From the NCBI GenBank assembly GCA_009733575.1, contig ML769804.1, forward strand, positions 1 to 50,408: a DNA stretch of 50,408 bases, written 5' to 3'. Shown piece by piece: positions 10,845 to 19,955 of this stretch. A program made the translations under genes and the position numbers. The notes beneath the pieces are model-generated. The model saw only the letters and a list, made by a program, of their open reading frames with translations, ran no database searches and was not told the origin of the DNA. The stretch comes from Gymnopus androsaceus JB14. Taxonomy: Eukaryota; Basidiomycota; Agaricomycetes; Agaricales; Omphalotaceae. The stretch's first letter is position 1. Each line of letters opens with the position of its first letter.

Positions 10845-11208
10845 TATTAGAGTGTACGTTCCTAAATAGGAAGTAGCAGCAGTAAGTCCACACAGGACTT
10901 AGTAGTGACGATCACACAGATCGATGGGGGACAACGGTGGTATTACAGGGTATGGTACCTAAGCTTATATACAGTCCTAAGTACAAACGATATATCGGGC
11001 AAGTGGCTACTGCGTGAATATGTGTGGCTACTGTCCATACGGTGAAGTGGGTACTGCGAGAGAGCAAGTGGATACAGTGAGAGACTGAGTGGAGTCTGCG
11101 AGACGATAACAGTGGAGTGCATGGGATGGTGATACAAACAAGTGGAGACTACGAGAAAGCGTTCCATGTATAGTTCGATGAGATATATTTACCTTTGATA
11201 TTCCAACA
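10845..11208 (-). repeat. 5' LTR of the copia element
   Basis: Read on the minus strand it starts TGTTGGAATATC at 11208, a typical copia LTR start, and ends ...CACTCTAATA just before the primer site; the final CA seems changed to TA. Length 364 bp. The internal part has imperfect repeats of AAGTGG(A/C)TACTG-like words (11005-11160). No second copy is seen in the window, consistent with loss of the 3' half. Confidence 0.75.
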
Positions 11209-11254
11209 AAACAGCGTTATCTATGTTTAAGCACTTGCTTATCTGCTTACATGA

Positions 11255-12057
11255 AATGGCGCCATACTTTGGGCCGACAGGAAAATCTGCTCTTAGGCAT
11301 CAGGCAAACTCTGCTGACCCCACATGGCGTTTATAAAAGGAAATTTTCTACACGCCGGAAGTAGAAAAAAATCCGCTCGAATGAAAAACGGAGAACTTTT
11401 TGTACAAAGAATCACTCACTAGTGAAATTTTGAGTGAAAACTGATCATTCAGCTTGACTGAAATGGAATTTCCAACTGAAAGATGATCATTCAGTTAAGA
11501 AATTCCATTTCGGTTGAGCTGAATGATTGATTTTCACTCAAAATTTCACTAATGAGTGATATTTTGACTGAAAAGCTCTTAATCCATCTATTTTTCTCTC
11601 GAGCAGATTTTTCTGTACTTTCGGCGTGCTAACGGAGAGCTTGTATTGATACTCTCAAGAAGCTTCTCTGAAATTTGCTTTGAATAACTTATTTCAATGC
11701 ATACTGGGATACTCTGGTTTTTTTTTGGTGATTTTATACTCAGATCTGAGAGACTAGATAGCAAAACACGGTAAATTGGCATAAACATTCTATCTCCTCT
11801 CTCAGTTAACCTTCTTAAATACTGAAAAACTGCTCCACAGGAAGATGGAACACATTTTGAGTGTTTTTTCAATCCCTATTTTCCATAATCTCGCTGTGAA
11901 CGGTACAATCACTTCAAAGGGCGCGGGAATTTCAAAACTTTCTTTTTTATAAACGCCACGTGCGTCAGCAGAGTGTGCCTGACGTCAATTTACCTTTCTT
12001 ACCTTTTTTGTTTTACTACGCCTTTGGTCCTGCAAAATCATCCCCAAAGTACAATGG
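11255..12057. mobile_element. Palindromic MITE-like element with nested inverted repeats
   Basis: Inner palindrome: 11351-11489 pairs with 11490-11628 (ends CACGCCGGAAGTA / TACTTTCGGCGTG; inside, CACTCACTAGTGAAATTTTG pairs with CAAAATTTCACTAATGAGTG). Outer arms: CTCTGCTGACCCCACATGGC (11310-11329) pairs with the stretch around 11950-11978, and ATGGCGCCATACTTTGG (11255) with CCAAAGTACAATGG (12044). The right half carries about 290 extra bases (11630-11930) that break the symmetry. No transposase, so it is non-autonomous. The inner arm word AATCCGCTCGA.TGAAAAA also occurs in the GDH2 5' regions at 3949 and 17165. Confidence 0.8.
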
Positions 12058-12790
12058 TACGCACACATCGCTAACATATCAACAGTCTTTCTAGGAGACA
12101 AATTGGAACCTATCCCAAGCCAAATTATGCCTTGAGTATCTGTTCTCTTAACCGAAGAACCGGATGCGTTTCAATTTCGTGCTGGCTAAGCCAACTAACC
12201 TGCGCATCCTTCCAAGTGTAACACAAAGTGACCACCATAAATACAACCAGCCCAAGGCTTGGGACCACGCATGTTGTTCCTTATAATTATCAATATGTTA
12301 GCTGGATACGAAATGTGGGCTTGCGTGCGGCTGTGGAATTCAGAGATTGTCTTTGGACAACACTTTCGCTCCTCGTCTGTAGAGCTGACCTCGATTGCAT
12401 TCTGGAAATATCAAGGTAAATATCGAGGTTTCACGTTGTAGCTTACTGATCATTCGTCCAAGTGCGCTTTGAGGCTGGTCAACGGTCTTCCTTCCTCATG
12501 AAATTCGAACCGTAGTCTGATTGCGCTGTCGGAAGCGATTCAGTTGTGGAACTGGTCTGCAAAGGCGTTGGATCCCAAAGCCGCAGGTGAGTGATTCTAT
12601 ACATTATTTCGCTTTATAACCCAATAAATACAGCAGGAATATTGAAACCGATCGCCCAGGTTTGGCTTTCATTGCAGCCGTCGACGTGAAGATTCTCCGC
12701 GTGCTCCCTGGGTCAAGCCCTGTCTTCGCCTCGGCAATCTACCACTTTCCCCCAGCATCAGATAATGAACACATCTATGCAGCAGGCAAC
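12058..12790. other. Unassigned stretch, possible decayed gene
   Basis: Several short plus-strand frames look protein-like (for example AFIAAVDVKILRVLPGSSP at 12662-12720 and MLAGYEMWACVRLWNSE near 12300) but no set of splice sites joins them in one frame and I recognise no family. A GTGAGT...CAG pair (12589-12634) could be a real intron. I regard it as a relic or as the 3' flank of the minus-strand gene. Confidence 0.35.
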
Positions 12791-14132
12791 TCACCCGTGT
12801 TCTTCCATGCGGACGTGCACACCGCCAGTTATCTGGTATACATTTCCATAATATACATGTCCGACTCCCTCCCATTCTGAATGGTCGTTCGTAGTGCTGC
12901 TGTGTAAATCATTCCCGACATTGTTGAACGATGAATTTCTGACAGTAGCTTGGGAGAGGGAATTTGTGGGGGAAGCTGCCACCTGTCTTGTTGGTTGCGA
13001 TGGCGGGACGATGGGTGAAGGTGCGTTCAAAATCGTGTGTGAGGGGGAAGTCTGTGTACTGACAGGTGTCCCTCGGTTAGTTGATGACGGTGTCGTCGAC
13101 GAATACGGTTGTTGTCCCGTATTGCGCGAAGGCCCGCTCTCTTCTTGTGGAGACGGTACGTGATGTGACCAAAATAGAAGAATCCGTCTCTGCGAATTTG
13201 ACAACCAGTTACAACGTCTTATATCTAGGCAACCACGACTCACCTCTATCTCAGCGCCCCTCTTCTTGATCTCTTCATAATTCATCCTTATCATCCTCAA
13301 GTCTCGTGCTCTACACAGTAGCGCCATAATCACTGGTTGTCGATTCAGCGTATCCACAAATTCTTTACAGTTGACCAACGTCCTGTATGATTGGTTAAGC
13401 ATCATGTGTGTGTATCATTAAGCAAAGGGAACGTACTCATCAAATTCCTGCAGTCTATCCCCAAGATCGCATATCATTCTTCTCTCTTGCACACTTGATG
13501 CAGCTTCATATTCCCTTATAATCGTATTGAGGATTATCCTTGGCTCTGCGGATAACCTTTTCAATGGTCTGCCGTATGACAACAACATACGGCGGTTCTC
13601 AGTCTGCGATGTTTCAAAATCCGTGTTCGCTGAAAATATTCATCCCGGCCCGGTGAAGAATCGACTACTTACCTGTGCCTCGATCTGTTGTGTTTTTCCC
13701 TGCAACTTTTGGATCATTTCTAGCTCTTCCTGCCGCAAGTTGTGCAGAATCTGGTTCTGGTATTGGTATGTCGTCATAAATAAACGGAAGTTTGTCTCTG
13801 GGATGTATTGGTGGTCGGACGTATTGGTGGTTGGATTGGTGGTTGGACGTATTGGTGGTGGATAGCAGATTGGGTGTGGGACGTATTGGTGGTGGTCGGA
13901 TTGGTGGTGGTCGCGTTGGTGGTGGGCGGATTGGTGGTGTCGAATTGGCGGTGGTCGGATTGGTGGTCAGACGTATTGGTGGCCAAACGTTTTGGTAGTC
14001 AGACGCTTTTTTCACAACAATGCTGAAAAGTTGGTGTATGACTCTAATTTTAGAGTGCCTGGGACCGGTTGTAGAAAAGTTACAAAGTGAAGATGAAGTA
14101 GCAAGTAATGGTAATGGTTGTGGATGAGGCAA
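12791..14132 (-). CDS. Unrecognised four-exon gene with Pro-rich N-terminus
   Basis: Minus-strand exons 14132-13673, 13629-13437, 13382-13244 and 13189-12791 join in frame with canonical GT-AG introns (43, 54 and 54 nt) to about 396 residues; such a coherent model argues for a real gene. The N-terminal third is a PPIRPP(P)TRPPPIRP-type repeat encoded by a minisatellite. The middle is helical and charged (REYEAASSVQERRMICDLGD, then RARDLRMIRMNYEEIKKR). The last exon is Ser/Thr/Pro-rich and ends with NVGNDLHSSTTNDHSE and VYYGNVYQITGG. That tail resembles Asn/Gly-rich segments I associate with basidiomycete STAND-type proteins, but the resemblance is weak. No catalytic motif. Start choice uncertain. 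Confidence 0.55.
13790..13990. repeat. GT-rich minisatellite (ATTGGTGGTCGG-type, 12-15 bp)
   Basis: ATTGGTGGT alternates with (C/T)GGA(CGT), (C/T)GG and GGGCGG. The plus strand is almost free of C in the array. On the minus strand it codes the Pro-rich repeat of the neighbouring gene. Confidence 0.85.
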
Positions 14133-14574
14133 GAAGCGTGTGGGATCGAATCTGCAGTAATTCCCTTTTTAGTGGGTCAAAGCTAACCATTTGTCAGGTT
14201 TTGCCGACCAAATCCGTTTGTTTGTTTGTTTGTACCATACATAAACAAGGGAAATTCCTCCGGAGGGACTGATCCAAACGGTCGTCACAATGGCAGGGTC
14301 ACCTTTGTGACCGCGGCCTTGTAAAAATCTTTGTTTCTGAGCGACCATGTCTGTTCAATAGTTTGATGAATTCTGCTCGATTCATATATATTTAAAAATT
14401 ATGTTTTTTTTGAGTGTTCAGCGGTCTGAAACAGCTAGTAACGATATTGATCAATGTATTCAATTAGCGTTTCTCAATAAATATATACTATTGATGTACT
14501 AGAAGTGCAATCGCAAATGTCCGTATCATAAAACTTCTGCAAATATCAACCAATGGGCTTCGTTGGCTCAATAA
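14133..14574. other. Intergenic, nothing recognised
   Basis: Contains a TTTGTTTGTTTG run (14216-14231) and an AT-rich tail. No coding frame, RNA gene or terminal repeat seen. Confidence 0.35.
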
Positions 14575-15165
14575 CTACATATCATTGTCATCATAACCTC
14601 GTATCATTATTAAAGTCTCTTCTAAAGTCGCATCGTCAAAGCTAGGCTCACTATCATTGTCCATGTCAAAAGAAATATCTCCAAAATTGTTCCGTTCCAG
14701 TGTTGGTTCATCCTCATAGTCAAATATATCTGCAGGATCATCTTCAGGTGTTTCCCACTCATCCATGTCCTCATCCTCATCCTCATCATCGACCTCTATA
14801 ATTTCTGGCAAACTGGATGGAATGCTAACGGCACTGGTCTCGGAAGGCTTGGAAGCTACCGTAGGGATTGATATCACGGTAGGAGGAGGAGCTTGAGGAG
14901 GATCTGAGGCAGCCAAGGGGAGTGGTGTCGCAGTAGGAGGAGGAGGGTCCGAGGCAGAAGTATCCTCAGATGCAGGAGTGTCGCCAACTACAGGCATCAT
15001 ACGCCGTCTAGCCTGGAGCCAAATAAACGCTTTGTGTATTCATCTAGTGGGTTCGCAGTGCTGTCAGTGAGAGCTTGAAGACTGATTGAGATTACGTCTG
15101 GGACAGGAGGATTATCCTCATCGGTAGCGCGCCCTGGAATGATACGATAGACGTTATGCTCATCG
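14575..15165 (-). pseudogene. Acidic Pro-rich ORF fused to the broken end of GDH2 relic A
   Basis: The minus-strand GDH2 frame (VEGTADMMDWAAL, to about 15165) reads straight into unrelated sequence DEHNVYRIIPGRATDEDNPP and stops at 14997. One frame over, text continues WLQARRRMMPVVGDTPASED, then Pro/Ala-rich DPPPPTATP and a strongly acidic tail (VDDEDEDEDMDEW) to the stop at 14575. The two halves look like one C-terminal region separated by a one-base shift. The family is not recognised; acidic tails of this kind occur on transposon proteins, which is only a guess. Confidence 0.5.
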
Positions 15166-17220
15166 AGTGCAGCCCAGTCCATCATATCCGCTGTACCCTC
15201 TACACCACAGACATGAGCAGAAGGCAAGAGTAGGGAATAAACTTATCGACGAACCATCAGGACCAAAGAACAACAACTCTGGCTTTTCGTACAAGTCGAC
15301 CAGTGTCTCCTTGATTCCGGGTGTTTTTCCTGGGATTAGCAGGTCAACGATTGCCTATTATAACGAGGTTAGTCAGCGTGGGCACATATAGATAGCGAGT
15401 ACATGTACATCAACATATTTCTCAAAACACAACCTCGGCGTAGCCCCGATCGAAGGCAATATCGTACCCTTGGCTCCTCCCTCGGAAATATCTTTATTCT
15501 TCAACGACTGGGTCGAAGCCAGGTTGTAATTTTCGTCAAACCTAAACACATCGTTGTCAGTGTATGTTCATCGAAAAAGAAGAGAGAGACACTTACAACA
15601 TCTCCTTATTCCTACTCATCACAATCCTAATCCATCCCCTCGCCACATCCCTAAACCTAATATGGAACCCCCTAAACTCATTCCTAATAACGGAAAACAT
15701 CGATACTGGACCTCGGGTAAAAACCCTAGATCCAAGCGGAAGGACAAGGCGACCTTTGTAGGTTGGTAGAAGTTGATTTTGAGGATATGTTTGTTGAAGA
15801 TTGGGAAGGATTCGAGAACTTGGAGGGTGTGTTTGTTGGGGACTGTGGCGGATTTTGTCATAGAGCTCCTCGTCGGAGAGGGGTTGGATGGTTTGGAGGC
15901 GTTGATAAGAGAGGGTGGGCCTGGATAGCACACCGGTTAGAAATACACATTCAATAAAGGAACGTATACACACATAAATTCCGTAGCATCATTAGAAGCG
16001 GGGTAGTGAACCATAGCAAAGTTAACATAAAGCAACCGAATCTGCAAACAAGATAAATGCACCCGTACGATAAGAGAACACTCGCAGACCTACCAGCTCT
16101 GAATGAGTATGTATAACCTGCTCAATACTTTCTCTCGTAAACGTCTCCTCCCTAAACCTCCTCTTGATATTATTGTACGCTTCTGCATGCGCAGGTTGTT
16201 CTCGTCCAAGACGTTTTTGAGCTGCAAGTAGGCCGGGCCGAGCCTGTTGCAGAAGTGTTGTGCAAAGATCGAGCCGCAGTCTAACGACACGATCAGCACA
16301 GTGAAGACAGAGAGGGAGAGATCTCACTCACAAACATACGTAACCTCCTGGACAGCATGCGTACCTGGGGCCTTTGGGAAGAAGAACGGGTTTTCGGGAA
16401 GAAAGTACAGAAGCGAAGCCTCCTTCCTGACCTGTAAGATGGAGTGTTCGATCGGCGGGGCGTTGGAGTTCGGAACGGGGTTGAGGTACAAGGAGATGAT
16501 GGTGACGCCGTTGAAGAACTTTTCGATGTATTTGCGAGCAGAATAGAGAGAGTAAAAGTGGTAGAGGTTGGAGAGGGCACTGGTATAGAGGTTAGTAGAT
16601 AGAGATAGGCAGAGTGTGACGCGTACCTAAAGAAGGCTGTAGTCCCGCCCATCTTGTATCCGATAACAAGACGTCTCTCTCTCGAGCCCTCGACTTCGAA
16701 AACCTCCATGACGGGACCGTACCGTTGTTCGACGCTCCACATGATCTAGAATTTGGATGAGCTGCTGAACGAGGGAGCGAACGATGCTCTTTCATACCTT
16801 TTCTCGCTGGCCTTTTCCAAGGACTTGTCAGACGCACTGGTGAGGTTTGTCCTGCCCTCTACGTCCTTTGTGGCAAGGGTTTCTGGAAAGACACACTTGT
16901 TGACGAGATAGCATCTGAGCTGCGAAGCAGTCGCGGAGATGGACCCGGCGGAATGGAAAGTTTCGAGTCTGTAAGCATTGTTGGGCTTTGAGTTGTCGAG
17001 GAACGTGTCGATTCTAGATTCCACTTAGTATGAGAAGGACCCAGGAGAAGAGGAAGAAGAGGAGGGGAGCGAGAACGGGAAAAATGCTAGGGAAGACATC
17101 GATGAAGAATAAACCGGTGGCGCGCTCTAACATCGATTTTTTGTCTGAAATTCCTAACCAGTCTATTTTCACTCGAGCGGATTTTGCGTGGTCATGACGC
17201 GTGAAGTTGTCACTTGTGAG
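15165..17220 (-). pseudogene. GDH2 relic A, block 1 (5' region and middle of NAD-glutamate dehydrogenase)
   Basis: Minus-strand sequence parallel to relic C 33230-35165. It starts with the same 5' region as relic D, an ATG at 17098, then jumps directly to the exon that reads AYRLETFHSAGSISATAS and CYLVNKCVFPET; the two exons that precede it in C are missing. Further exons carry VEQRYGPVMEVFEVEGS, RLVIGYKMGG and ISEGGAKGTILPSIG (near 15480), the last being the substrate-lysine region of the dehydrogenase fold with Pro changed to Ser. In-frame codon losses occur (FLDNS, ATASQLR). Homology stops at 15165. Known role of the family: large NAD-dependent enzyme converting glutamate to 2-oxoglutarate and ammonia. 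Confidence 0.85.
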
Positions 17221-17235
17221 AGCCCCGCTTCAACT

Positions 17236-18480
17236 TTACTTGGAAAGATCCCTAGCAAAATGGAGAAAGTCTGCACCCGAAGCGTTGACGCCGTATTTAT
17301 GAATCTAAAAAAAACATCACATCGGTAAGCCATGAGCTTGAGCAATCCAAACCGTCCACGAAAAGATCACTCACAAAGTACGACGCAACTCAACTAGAGA
17401 ACAACGCCCTCCGACAAGCGCTTCAACAATGTCTCCAACCTAATCTTCTCAACCAGCGTCTTGGGTATCGCCCTCCTCATCATCCCATTCCTACTCGGAA
17501 CATCCTCAAACAAATCCGAGCTCTCCAATTCGGCCTGGAGGTTATTCAACGTCGACGACAGCTCATCCGAGATGGTCGTGCGCGGTTTGGCTCTCTGCAA
17601 ACGCATGTGCTCTTTCCACAGGCACTGGAATTTAGCAGGAGCGTTTTCGATGATCTTTTCTTGGATATCCTTGACATAGCTCTGATAGAATTCGGATGGT
17701 TTGCCGTTTTTGAAGATCATCAAGTCGACGTATTCTTGCGTTGAGAGAGCGAGACCGGCTAGGGCTTCCAAGGAAGAACTCGCTACACCAACTGGACGAA
17801 CGCACATGAATAAGTTTTTTGTACTTGAGAGAGAAGAAACCTACTAACCCTTGTTGGTACTCGAATCTTTGAATACGACCACTTTACGCTTTTCGAGGAA
17901 CAAACGCGCTTGTTGGGTGAGGAACAAGTTTGCGCCTTCGACGATGTACTTGAAGTGAGGTTTACCCTCGCTGTCGAAGAGCGCAGCCATGCTAGAGATG
18001 TTGACGGCTTCCGGTCTGAATAATGATTAGGCATTAGATAGACGACCTGAATGCACTGAGTAATCACATACCGTCCACCACAAGGTACGAATAAGTCAGC
18101 TTTAAGCCTCAAATGAGCTCCATTACGGAAATCGATCCCGTCGAAAACGATTTCGCCCGCTACTCATAGCATATCAGCCTTTGCTCTTGAACAACGTACA
18201 AGGCAACTTGACATCTTGCTCCTCAATCTTCACCAAATACCCAAACCTCGTCCTATCAAAGTGCACGACAGTCAAACGCAACTTGGCCAAACGAACGAGT
18301 TCTTCGCGATTGAGCCCAGTTGGGTCAGCAAGGACACCACTTCCATCGATGATGGCGACGGCTTTGAAGAGGATTCCGTCTACAAGAGATGAACGTTAGA
18401 GGTAACAAGCAAAAGGACATAAACGCATGTATACTTACTTGATCCAAGATCCCCATCCGGTCCCCGTCTGCACGTTTAGT
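17236..18480 (-). pseudogene. GDH2 relic A, block 2 (C-terminal third)
   Basis: Parallel to relic C 31784-33050 and in the same orientation as block 1, but located upstream of it, so the order on the minus strand is C-terminal third, then a second copy's promoter and middle. Exons read GLALSTQEYVDLMIFKNGKP and LESSDLFEDVPSRNGMMRRA (17800-17395) and the last exon ends ...HFARDLSK with stop at 17236; an intact acceptor TTTTTTTTAG precedes it. Upstream exons 17860-18480 match those of C and end at GATGGGGATCTTGGATC; there the sequence changes abruptly into F-box relic text. Only about 15 bp separate its stop from the 5' region of block 1, indicating a tandem duplication with deletion. Confidence 0.83.
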
Positions 18481-18880
18481 GAACCTCGTTGAACTCTATC
18501 GTGTCCACTTTAGAGAGTCGCTGGATAACTCCTTCAGTAATCCAATCATAGACCCCTTCGAAAGTTCAGAAGCCAGACACCCGATGCTAGATGCGGTGTC
18601 TCATCGAATATCGCAATGAGCCGCTCTGATTTGTTTTGTAGAGATAGTGCATGGCCATCCAGCTCGAGCTTTTCGAAAATGCGACGCTGAGAGGGGACAA
18701 CCCAAGGGCCAAGCCTTTTCGACAAGAGAAAGTTGGAGAGAGCATTTTTATCGGAGAAGGATGCATTCTATGAGCTCGTTGGGCGGTGGAAATTGTCATC
18801 GTTTAATGGTGATGGTCGGAAGCAGGAACGATTTGGGCGCTTGAAATCAGTGGTCGAGAGCGCTTTGACTGCCTTTCATT
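18481..18880 (-). pseudogene. F-box-type gene relic (copy 1)
   Basis: Minus-strand text parallels the relic at 22150-22740: an ATG near 18799, PPNELIECI (the F-box LPNELI signature, out of frame), then PSQRRIFEKLELDGHALSLQ, KSERLIAIFDETPHLASGVW and LSKVDTIEFNE. The frame is broken near the start and by several stops. In agaricomycetes F-box proteins of this size recruit targets to SCF ubiquitin ligases; here nothing functional is left. Confidence 0.65.
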
Positions 18881-19955
18881 CACTTATTATTCATCGCCTC
18901 ATGTATCATAACGAAAGCCGTGAAGCAAATGAGCTATAGCGTTGTAAAGGAAAGGCTCGGTCCTCGCATTCCTTACAATGCGTGAAGCGCCCCGCAATTG
19001 CACCTTTAAACTTGTTCGAGTCAAGGCCACCAAGACACAATTCCATATTCCATGATAACCGTAACCGATCTCGTGAGCTTCATTTTTGTTGGTCCACTTT
19101 CCTTCACTGGCCCGAAATACCCACCTTGTTTGTCCATGCATGCTTGCACTATCTCCCTTCTCACCAAAATTCAGTCGATCTAGGATGTTCTTCGCAGAGG
19201 TCTGGCCCGGAGTGTGACTCTTAATACGCGGAGCACCTCACTAACTTCGTTCTCACTTTTCTCTACTTTATTTCTATTATTTCCATTGTTGCATTGATAG
19301 GTCACCGAACGTCATCTGAGAGGAAAAGTAAAAGAAAAGTGAAAGAAGCTACCATGTGAAGTTCTCTCTCTACGGAATTCTTCAGGTTCTCGTCGAGAAC
19401 AACCAACGAAAAGAACTTCTTTGCCAGCTTGCTCCATAAACATCACTATGTGTTCCCTCAAACGATGGTGCGTGTCCACCCATAAATCAAGTTCCAGTCG
19501 AAGCTGCCAGTAGATTATTTGTGTAGGTCATGGAACCCAGTTCTACTCGCATTAATGGTTGCTCCGCAAAGAACGATTTTCCTTCTTATTATTCTTCCTT
19601 TACCTACCTCCCGGTTGCTCGTTCCGTCCCAACTACCTGCAGCAGACCCATGACATCTGTGCGTGCTGCTACTGCTCCTTATACGGTCGTCTGCAGCATA
19701 TGCTGTTATGGTCCACTCATGCTCCTTTAGCTCTGTTCCCTTGCGGCAGTCTTCTACCGGGGTGAGTGAATATCAACCTGGCAGTAACTCCTGATATGAG
19801 AAAGACATATGGGGGGTCTCAATTGCGGTATGATTTGGGTATAGATAGCTTGCAGAGCGCGTCTTCTTCACCTGACTTTGGATGGGTTTATAAACACAAT
19901 CGGAATAGACTGTTACCCAGGTTCATCGCTCGCTTTCCCTCTCAGTGTCGCGATC
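18881..19955. other. Upstream region of the sedolisin gene with a dispersed repeat
   Basis: 19335-19485 is repeated at 39120-39265 (shared ACGGAATTCTTCAGGTTCTC and GATGGTGCGTGTCCACCCAT). 19250-19266 (TCACTTTTCTCTACTTT) equals the sequence flanking the Harbinger insertion. GTTTATAAAC at 19887, about 70 bp before the sedolisin ATG, is a candidate TATA box. No gene of its own is supported; short frames here do not splice together. Confidence 0.5.

Larger units (their letters stand above)
7014..11208 (-). mobile_element. Ty1/copia retrotransposon, 5' LTR present, 3' end missing
   Basis: Read on the minus strand: LTR (11208-10845), primer binding site (10844-10830), gag, protease, integrase and the beginning of reverse transcriptase, in the copia order. 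It stops at 7014 inside the reverse transcriptase; the catalytic YVDD box, RNase H, polypurine tract and 3' LTR are absent and repeat R starts instead. Two in-frame TGA codons in gag and one frameshift between integrase and reverse transcriptase show it is inactive. Either R inserted with loss of the 3' part, or a rearrangement joined the two. Confidence 0.9.

Noticed and set aside
13792..14026. Plus-strand Gly/Val/Trp-rich frames
   Set aside because: By-products of the GT-rich minisatellite; the minus-strand gene model splices coherently instead.
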